The notes beneath the pieces are model-generated. The model ran no database searches, was not told the DNA's origin, and saw only the letters and a list, made by a program, of their open reading frames with translations. A DNA stretch of 10,633 nucleotides from Pelotomaculum sp. (lineage in GTDB: Bacteria; Bacillota; Desulfotomaculia; Desulfotomaculales; Pelotomaculaceae): the NCBI GenBank assembly GCA_003489345.1, contig DNIT01000162.1, forward strand, positions 17,037-27,669, given 5' to 3'. The position numbers and the translations under genes are program-made. Within the stretch, counting starts at the first letter, position 1; every line of letters starts with the position of its first letter. Below, piece by piece: positions 6,800 to 10,633 of this stretch.

Positions 6800-7383
6800 A
6801 GGATTTTCAGAAGATTGGCAGAGACCTTTTCCTCAGCGGCCTTAACAGCTCGCACAGCGGCAATCTAAGTGTGCGTTACGGGGATAGAATTGTCATCACC
6901 CGACGGGGTTCGATGTTGGGACATTTGGAAGAGCGAGACCTAATCGAAACGGGGCTTGCCAAAAACGACTCCAAGATCATCCTGGCTTCAACTGAAATCG
7001 GCGTCCACCGGGCCATTTACAAAGGGACCTCCGCTCTTGCCGTAGTACATGCCCACCCGGTCCACGCAATTGCGCTTTCCCTGCTGGAAGAGCAAATCAT
7101 ACCCGTTGATTCCGAAGGGGCTTACCTGTTGCACAAAATCCCGGTGATTGGGGCGGAGGATACGATTGGCTCTAAAGAATTGGAAAATATTCTGCCCGGT
7201 CTTTTAAGTGAATATAAAATTGTGATGGTTCGCGGACATGGAAGTTTCGCGGTAGGCCAAATGATTGAGGAAGCCTACCAGTGGACTTCCAGCCTGGAAC
7301 AGGTCTGCCGGATTATTTGCCTGACCCGGGGCCTCCATGGAGAACTAAAGGAAAAACGACTCGACAAGTTTACAAGCTGGTAA
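6793..7383 (+). CDS. Class II aldolase/adducin family (fuculose-1-phosphate aldolase type)
   Basis: A 196-aa zinc-dependent aldolase-type protein, about the full length of small class II aldolases such as L-fuculose-1-phosphate aldolase. Established members split ketose-1-phosphates into DHAP and a small aldehyde; related epimerases share the fold. Visible active-site parts are SGNLSVR (22-28, phosphate site), catalytic/metal E68 in STEIGVH, metal ligands H86 and H88 in VVHAHP, and the third ligand H149 in RGHG, where many members have NHG. The ATG at 6793 overlaps the stop of the AOR gene (ATGTTGA, 7 nt), with GGAGG at 6781-6785 inside the AOR 3' end, a hallmark of translational coupling. 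The likely sense is that the aldehyde from this enzyme goes to the AOR. Substrate is undetermined: fuculose-1-P, rhamnulose-1-P, 5-deoxyribulose-1-P and methylthioribulose-1-P relatives all share these motifs. Confidence 0.9.
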   Translation: MLKDFQKIGRDLFLSGLNSSHSGNLSVRYGDRIVITRRGSMLGHLEERDLIETGLAKNDSKIILASTEIGVHRAIYKGTSALAVVHAHPVHAIALSLLEEQIIPVDSEGAYLLHKIPVIGAEDTIGSKELENILPGLLSEYKIVMVRGHGSFAVGQMIEEAYQWTSSLEQVCRIICLTRGLHGELKEKRLDKFTSW

Positions 7384-7433
7384 AAGCCAATAGATCTGCC
7401 GGCAAATTGATAACTAGGAGAGATTTTTTTTAA

Positions 7434-7970
7434 ATGAGTATTTTGGACTATCTTATTCACGGGAATTTGGCTATTCGCCAGGAAATCATCAATCAGTTTT
7501 TGAAAAACCTAATTCAAGAAAACCGGTTGTTTCAGGATATTGAATTAAAAATAAGCCGGGGCCTGGTTAACCTTGAGGCTACCTTAAGTACATCGGAGGC
7601 TTCAACTTATAAAGTCAACCTGGTGATGTCTCTAAGCAACTTCGCCTTTAACCGTAACAGCAGGTTTGTGGAACTGCCTCTCCAGAGTCCGGTTCTGATT
7701 TCCTATCAAGGATTGCAAATCAAGGCCCGGCTGGAAGTGGTGATGGACCCTGATCCGGTAGCCCGCGCCGAAACCCCGGAGAACCTGCTCAGGCTGATGG
7801 AGTACCTTATGATTGAGGAAGATAAAATAACCATTGACTTTAACCAAATTCCAGGTTTTAACCAGCTGTTGCAAAAAAAGCTGGGCTTTTTGCTGAACAA
7901 CCTGGAAATATCCAAGCTCGAACTGGGTGAAGGAATGCTCATTGTACAACCTGCAATTAAGTTCTTCTAA
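7434..7970 (+). CDS. Unknown 178-aa soluble protein with a weak internal repeat
   Basis: I do not recognise this protein. It has no signal peptide, no transmembrane segment and no cysteine. The composition is rich in Leu, Asn, Gln and Ile, with alternating hydrophobic strands (IELKISRGLVNLEATL, KVNLVMSL, LQIKARLEVVM) separated by helices. Residues ~20-50 and ~143-173 resemble each other (NQFLKNL... against NQLLQKK..., each followed by two strands), suggesting an ancient duplication or a symmetrical fold. A lipid-binding TULIP/SMP-like fold is one guess but unsupported by any diagnostic residue. AGGAGAG at 7416-7422 precedes ATG 7434 by 11 nt, a rather long gap filled by a T-run. It starts 50 nt after the aldolase stop with no terminator between, so it is probably the last gene of the AOR-aldolase transcript. 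No clear terminator follows. Confidence 0.75.
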   Translation: MSILDYLIHGNLAIRQEIINQFLKNLIQENRLFQDIELKISRGLVNLEATLSTSEASTYKVNLVMSLSNFAFNRNSRFVELPLQSPVLISYQGLQIKARLEVVMDPDPVARAETPENLLRLMEYLMIEEDKITIDFNQIPGFNQLLQKKLGFLLNNLEISKLELGEGMLIVQPAIKFF

Positions 7971-7989
7971 GTTTACCTGTACAGTAAAC
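7971..7989. promoter_or_regulatory. Operator-like inverted repeat
   Basis: GTTTACCTGTACAGTAAAC is a 19-nt dyad with 6-bp arms (GTTTAC/GTAAAC), and it contains an offset 8-bp palindrome, CTGTACAG (7977-7984). No T-run follows, so it is not a normal terminator. It starts right after the 178-aa gene and lies ~80 nt before the membrane mini-protein, which fits a repressor site. The regulator is not identifiable. Confidence 0.4.
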
Positions 7990-7998
7990 GCTAAAAAC

Positions 7999-8017
7999 AC
8001 ATATTGACAGACATATT
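7999..8017 (+). promoter_or_regulatory. Direct repeat ACATATT with embedded TTGACA
   Basis: ACATATT occurs at 7999-8005 and again at 8011-8017, 12 bp apart, roughly one helical turn. Between and overlapping them is a perfect -35-type hexamer, TTGACA (8004-8009). No -10 box lies at the proper 16-18 nt spacing (8026-8032 is C-rich). The site is either an activator-dependent promoter for the 58-aa gene, a site for an alternative sigma factor, or chance. Confidence 0.3.
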
Positions 8018-8069
8018 AAAATCGCTTTCCCCGCAGAATATTATCAAACTCTCATAAAGGGGGAATCTC

Positions 8070-8246
8070 ATGCCACGCGAAGGGTTAATTCCAACCATAC
8101 TCGGGACCGCCGTCACTGCGGCAGGACTGGCGTTGCGCGGCACTAATCCCGTTGTCGGCTGGGGTGTGGCCGGTTTTGGCCTGGCGCACATACTACTGGG
8201 CGCTATCGACCTGATTGAACACCATAAGGCCCAAGGAGAGTTTTAG
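8070..8246 (+). CDS. Small two-helix membrane protein (58 aa)
   Basis: A short gene with a strong ribosome site: AAAGGGGGA at 8056-8064 precedes ATG 8070 by 5 nt. The product has two hydrophobic stretches, residues ~6-22 and ~27-52, both rich in Gly/Ala with small-residue patterns suited to helix packing (GTAVTAAG, GWGVAGFGLAH). A short RGTNP turn joins them and a charged tail (IEHHKAQGEF) follows. It is thus a likely integral membrane hairpin. I cannot assign a function; similar tiny Gly/Ala-rich proteins seem to occur in related anaerobic Firmicutes, but I cannot verify this here. It has its own operator-like upstream region and a hairpin behind it, so it is probably a monocistron. Confidence 0.72.
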   Translation: MPREGLIPTILGTAVTAAGLALRGTNPVVGWGVAGFGLAHILLGAIDLIEHHKAQGEF

Positions 8247-8266
8247 GGCTGTAACGAAACACAGCC

Positions 8267-8305
8267 GCAAAATCGCCTAAGACCAATGGTTTTAGGCGAT
8301 TTTGC
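8267..8305. terminator. 18-bp hairpin shared by convergent genes
   Basis: Arms 8267-8284 and 8288-8305 pair over 18 bp with one G-T wobble and a 3-nt loop (AAT). The flanks of the stem are A-tract/T-tract (GCAAAATCGCC.../...GGCGATTTTGC), so an RNA from either strand ends the GC core with UUUU. It lies between the 58-aa gene (stop 8246) and the hemerythrin gene (stop 8311) and should end transcripts from both sides. The U-tract is short and followed by GC, so efficiency is less certain than for the palindrome at 3567-3610. Confidence 0.75.
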
Positions 8306-8310
8306 ACCAA

Positions 8311-8874
8311 TTATGTTTTTTTGCTGTTGATCCCGTTACGGTCAAATTTCTCCGCCATTTTTTCCTTCTCCAAATGCTTTTCCAAAAGCTGTAGTATGAC
8401 GAACCCGTGCTGAAGCAGGTTTTCCTTATCTACACTGCCCTCCAGGGATGTTACTTGAGAGATTTTATCAAAATTCTTAGGGACTTCCAACTTATCTATG
8501 TTACCGGATCTGGCCATTTCCACAGCAATTCTGCGGCCCCTGCCGGCTTTATCTTCCTGGAAATCAATATCAAGAAGGGCTTTGTTAAACCCGTCAAAAG
8601 CCTCGTAAAGCTGATTATGCTCCTCGTAAAGGCTGGCAATAAACTCACTGAGATCTTTACCGGCGCCGGCAGAAAGCCTGGGATAAATAGTCTCCTCTTC
8701 CGCCTTGAAATGGGGAATCACCACATTGCGAACCAGTTCTACAAACTCCCTGAGTTCCCAGATCACATTGACGCCTGCTTCACCATACTCAATGTCCTTG
8801 AGGTTCCCTTCCAGTTTGCTGATAATTCTAATCAAAGCCGCATGGTCGTCTTGAAACCTTTTCAGCCAGTCCAA
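8311..8874 (-). CDS. Hemerythrin-like HHE domain protein
   Basis: A 187-aa cytosolic protein of the hemerythrin/HHE cation-binding family. Members bind a di-iron site in a four-helix bundle and act in oxygen or NO sensing, iron handling or redox repair. Candidate ligands fall in helix order: H11 (DDHAAL), H55 and E59 (PHFKAEEE), H86 (EEHNQL), then H156 and H167 with E171 (HLEKE). Two HxxxE motifs are thus present. Residues ~105-150 form a polar insert between the third and fourth helices, longer than in simple ~130-150-aa hemerythrins. The start is TTG at 8874 with GGAGG (8883-8887) 8 nt upstream, which is convincing. A possible -10 box TAGAAT on this strand (8901-8906) has only a weak -35. 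In an anaerobe, oxygen or NO defence is the natural guess, but the window gives no functional link. Confidence 0.88.
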   Translation of the reverse strand: MDWLKRFQDDHAALIRIISKLEGNLKDIEYGEAGVNVIWELREFVELVRNVVIPHFKAEEETIYPRLSAGAGKDLSEFIASLYEEHNQLYEAFDGFNKALLDIDFQEDKAGRGRRIAVEMARSGNIDKLEVPKNFDKISQVTSLEGSVDKENLLQHGFVILQLLEKHLEKEKMAEKFDRNGINSKKT

Positions 8875-9111
8875 TTACCAGACCTCCAAACTTGAAAAAT
8901 ATTCTAACCTGGAAATACAACACACTGAAATCTTCCCACAAAAGCAGGTGCCAATTCATTCGTGCAAAAGTTACATTAAGATGCCCAAGTGCGCTGACGC
9001 GCCGTTGTGCGATCAAAACCGCGCTCTCTTTCATTCTCCGCCAACGCCACGGTAGCAGCAGACAAGATCCTGCCCGAAATACATTTTTACGATGCCTACA
9101 CTGCTCTTATA
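8875..9111. other. Intergenic gap between nadE and the hemerythrin gene
   Basis: These 237 bases carry the hemerythrin ribosome site (8883-8887) and a possible -10 box on the minus strand (TAGAAT, 8901-8906) with no good -35. There is also a small GC hairpin, GCGC-TGAC-GCGC (8991-9002), without a T-run. I see no terminator directly behind nadE and no supported gene, so read-through from nadE into the hemerythrin gene cannot be excluded. Confidence 0.4.
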
Positions 9112-10633
9112 TTACTTCCCGGCTGCCTGTAAGAGTTCATTCTTTAGCCTCAGGTAACTGCCGGTAAAATGAGCCGCGTTTTGCGCTTCACGGTGGTCGA
9201 AGCCATAGGCCCGCCTGCTTACCGCCAGGACCGGGGGCGCCTGAATACGTTTGGCCACACCCATGCCGGTATACAGCTTCCACCAGCGCTCCAGGTCGTC
9301 AATAAATTCCGCGGGACCAGGAAACAGCTCTTTTACCAGGCCAGGACGGCAACCTACCTTTTCTTCAAGGCATCCTTGCGCGTACCAGGTCAATATATCC
9401 TCCGGGGCGGCCCTTTTCCAGTGTTCCATGAAAGCCCTGAACAGGTAATCGTGATAAGGATAAACAATCGGGTCGCCCTTGCCTTGCTCAACATCCTGCT
9501 CGCGTGACAGTTCAGCGCTTGGCACCAGTTCAATGATCTCCTGGGGTATCACGTTTTTCTGGTAAACCTGCTCGTTAAGATAGCGGGCCAGATCATAGAC
9601 CTGATGCTTCCAGAGATCGCCCAGCGCCGCCATAAACCCGGCCAGATCCCCGTACAAGGTAGAGTACCCGACGGTCATTTCGCTTTTATTCGCGTTGCAG
9701 GTGAAGCCCCCCCCTACTGCCGCAGCCAGGGCGGCTAGGATCCGGGCCGAACGGTCGCGGGCCTGGATGTTCTCCAGGGCAAAGGAGGACACAGGCAGCT
9801 TGAACGCACTGGCGTCAGTCAGGTCGGTCACAGGAGTTTGCGTCAATTGGTTATAGGTATAGTCAACAACATCCTGAATCGGCATAACCGTATACATACA
9901 TCCCAGGTTCTGGGCCAATCTGGCTGCCAGCCCCCGCGTGGTCCGCGAGTTAAAGACGCTGGGCATGTTGACCAAATATACATTTTTGGGCCCCAGTACC
10001 CTGGTGTAAAGGCAGGCGCTTACAGCCGAGTCAATCCCCCCCGAAAGACCGACCACCACTTTGTTGATATTGATCGCGGCTAAAAACTTACCGATACCAT
10101 ACTGAAGGGCCTCATAAATAGCCCCGGTATCCCAATCCGTGGCTGCCTCAACCGGAACTAAGTTCTTTCCCCCGCTCTCCAAATCTATTTCAATAATCTT
10201 CAGCTCTTGTGAAAAAGGACGGCAGAAGTCCACAATCTCTCCGTGCCTGTTGTAAACCGTACTGTGGCCGTCAAAGGTGTATATCGTCTTGCCGTTATTC
10301 TGGATACCGACATTATTTACGTAGATTAAAGGCGCCCCGGTCTCATGCACCTGCTTGGAAAACACACGGTTGCGCTTGTCGTTCTTACCGAGGGTGAAGG
10401 GCGAACTTGAGATATTAACAAACAGGTCCACCGGTCCATTGCGATAAATGGACGCCATCGGCTTTACAGCATAATCGTCGCTCCAGCCGTCTTCACAGAG
10501 GATACAGCCCACTCTGACCGGTTTCCCTTCGATAGTAATATTTACCGGCTGCAAAAGCTCTTCGATAGTTTTGTCTACTTCCAGGGACAGCTTGCGCAGG
10601 CTGTAAAAGTGGCGGGTATCGTCAAATTCACGG
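9112..10633 (-). CDS. nadE: Glutamine-dependent NAD+ synthetase, N-terminus outside window
   Basis: The frame stays open to the right edge, so the ~506 residues seen here are the C-terminal part; roughly the first 100 or more are missing. The enzyme amidates deamido-NAD to NAD with ATP, using ammonia made from glutamine by an N-terminal nitrilase-type domain. At the edge, the visible start (REFDDTRHFYS) belongs to that glutaminase domain. Its nucleophile Cys lies in CEDGW (codon 10495-10497), followed by VNISSSPF. The synthetase domain has the ATP-pyrophosphatase P-loop SGGIDS (10027-10044) and typical NKSEMTVGYSTLYGD and GDLWKHQVYDLA segments. The protein ends normally at 9112. The TTG at 10554 is not the real start because conserved glutaminase sequence continues upstream of it. 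The partner Glu and Lys of the glutaminase triad lie outside the window. Confidence 0.95.
   Translation of the reverse strand, partial: REFDDTRHFYSLRKLSLEVDKTIEELLQPVNITIEGKPVRVGCILCEDGWSDDYAVKPMASIYRNGPVDLFVNISSSPFTLGKNDKRNRVFSKQVHETGAPLIYVNNVGIQNNGKTIYTFDGHSTVYNRHGEIVDFCRPFSQELKIIEIDLESGGKNLVPVEAATDWDTGAIYEALQYGIGKFLAAININKVVVGLSGGIDSAVSACLYTRVLGPKNVYLVNMPSVFNSRTTRGLAARLAQNLGCMYTVMPIQDVVDYTYNQLTQTPVTDLTDASAFKLPVSSFALENIQARDRSARILAALAAAVGGGFTCNANKSEMTVGYSTLYGDLAGFMAALGDLWKHQVYDLARYLNEQVYQKNVIPQEIIELVPSAELSREQDVEQGKGDPIVYPYHDYLFRAFMEHWKRAAPEDILTWYAQGCLEEKVGCRPGLVKELFPGPAEFIDDLERWWKLYTGMGVAKRIQAPPVLAVSRRAYGFDHREAQNAAHFTGSYLRLKNELLQAAGK

Noticed and set aside
7971..7989. Dyad as the terminator of the AOR-aldolase operon
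   Set aside because: AT-rich 6-bp stem with no T-run after it on the plus strand; better explained as a protein-binding dyad.
8828..9034. 68-codon minus-strand frame over the hemerythrin start
   Set aside because: It overlaps the hemerythrin 5' end and its ribosome site in another frame, and has no convincing ribosome site of its own.

Overview
The window looks like chromosomal DNA of a strictly anaerobic, spore-former-type Firmicute, most likely the Pelotomaculum/Desulfotomaculum group of Peptococcaceae. The taxon is an inference. It rests on a tungsten/molybdenum aldehyde:ferredoxin oxidoreductase, a YezD-like (DUF2292) mini-protein, strong GGAGG-type ribosome binding sites, several TTG/GTG starts, and moderate-GC genes separated by very AT-rich gaps. 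There are no rRNA, tRNA, CRISPR, insertion-sequence or phage genes.

Layout. (1) 1-213 is an AT-rich leader with nested inverted repeats and a TATAAT box. It precedes a 283-aa protein (214-1065, +) with two CxxC...HxxC zinc-site-like modules. (2) Convergent to it is an exported NodB-like polysaccharide-deacetylase protein (2911-1073, -), with its own promoter near 2973-3002. A hairpin at 1041-1073 separates the two. (3) 3003-3357 is mostly AT-rich with one GC-richer island. (4) A YezD-like small protein (3358-3576, +) and glutamate racemase MurI (4402-3605, -) converge on a perfect 44-nt palindrome that serves as a two-way terminator and holds both stop codons. (5) A plus-strand cluster follows: an unknown basic 123-aa protein, the AOR-family oxidoreductase, a class II aldolase overlapping it by 7 nt, and a 178-aa unknown protein. 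(6) A 58-aa two-helix membrane mini-protein sits behind operator-like repeats and ends in an 18-bp hairpin shared with the next gene. (7) On the minus strand are a hemerythrin-like protein (8874-8311) and the C-terminal ~506 residues of glutamine-dependent NAD synthetase, which runs off the right edge.

How the genes may work together. The best candidate for a distinctive system is the AOR-aldolase pair. Class II aldolases of this type cleave sugar phosphates to DHAP plus a small aldehyde, and AOR oxidises aldehydes to acids with reduction of ferredoxin. Tight translational coupling suggests they handle one substrate, an aldehyde-salvage or energy-recovery module, with two flanking proteins of unknown function as possible partners. 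The other genes look like independent single-gene units (cell wall, NAD, oxygen or metal sensing) with their own start and stop signals.
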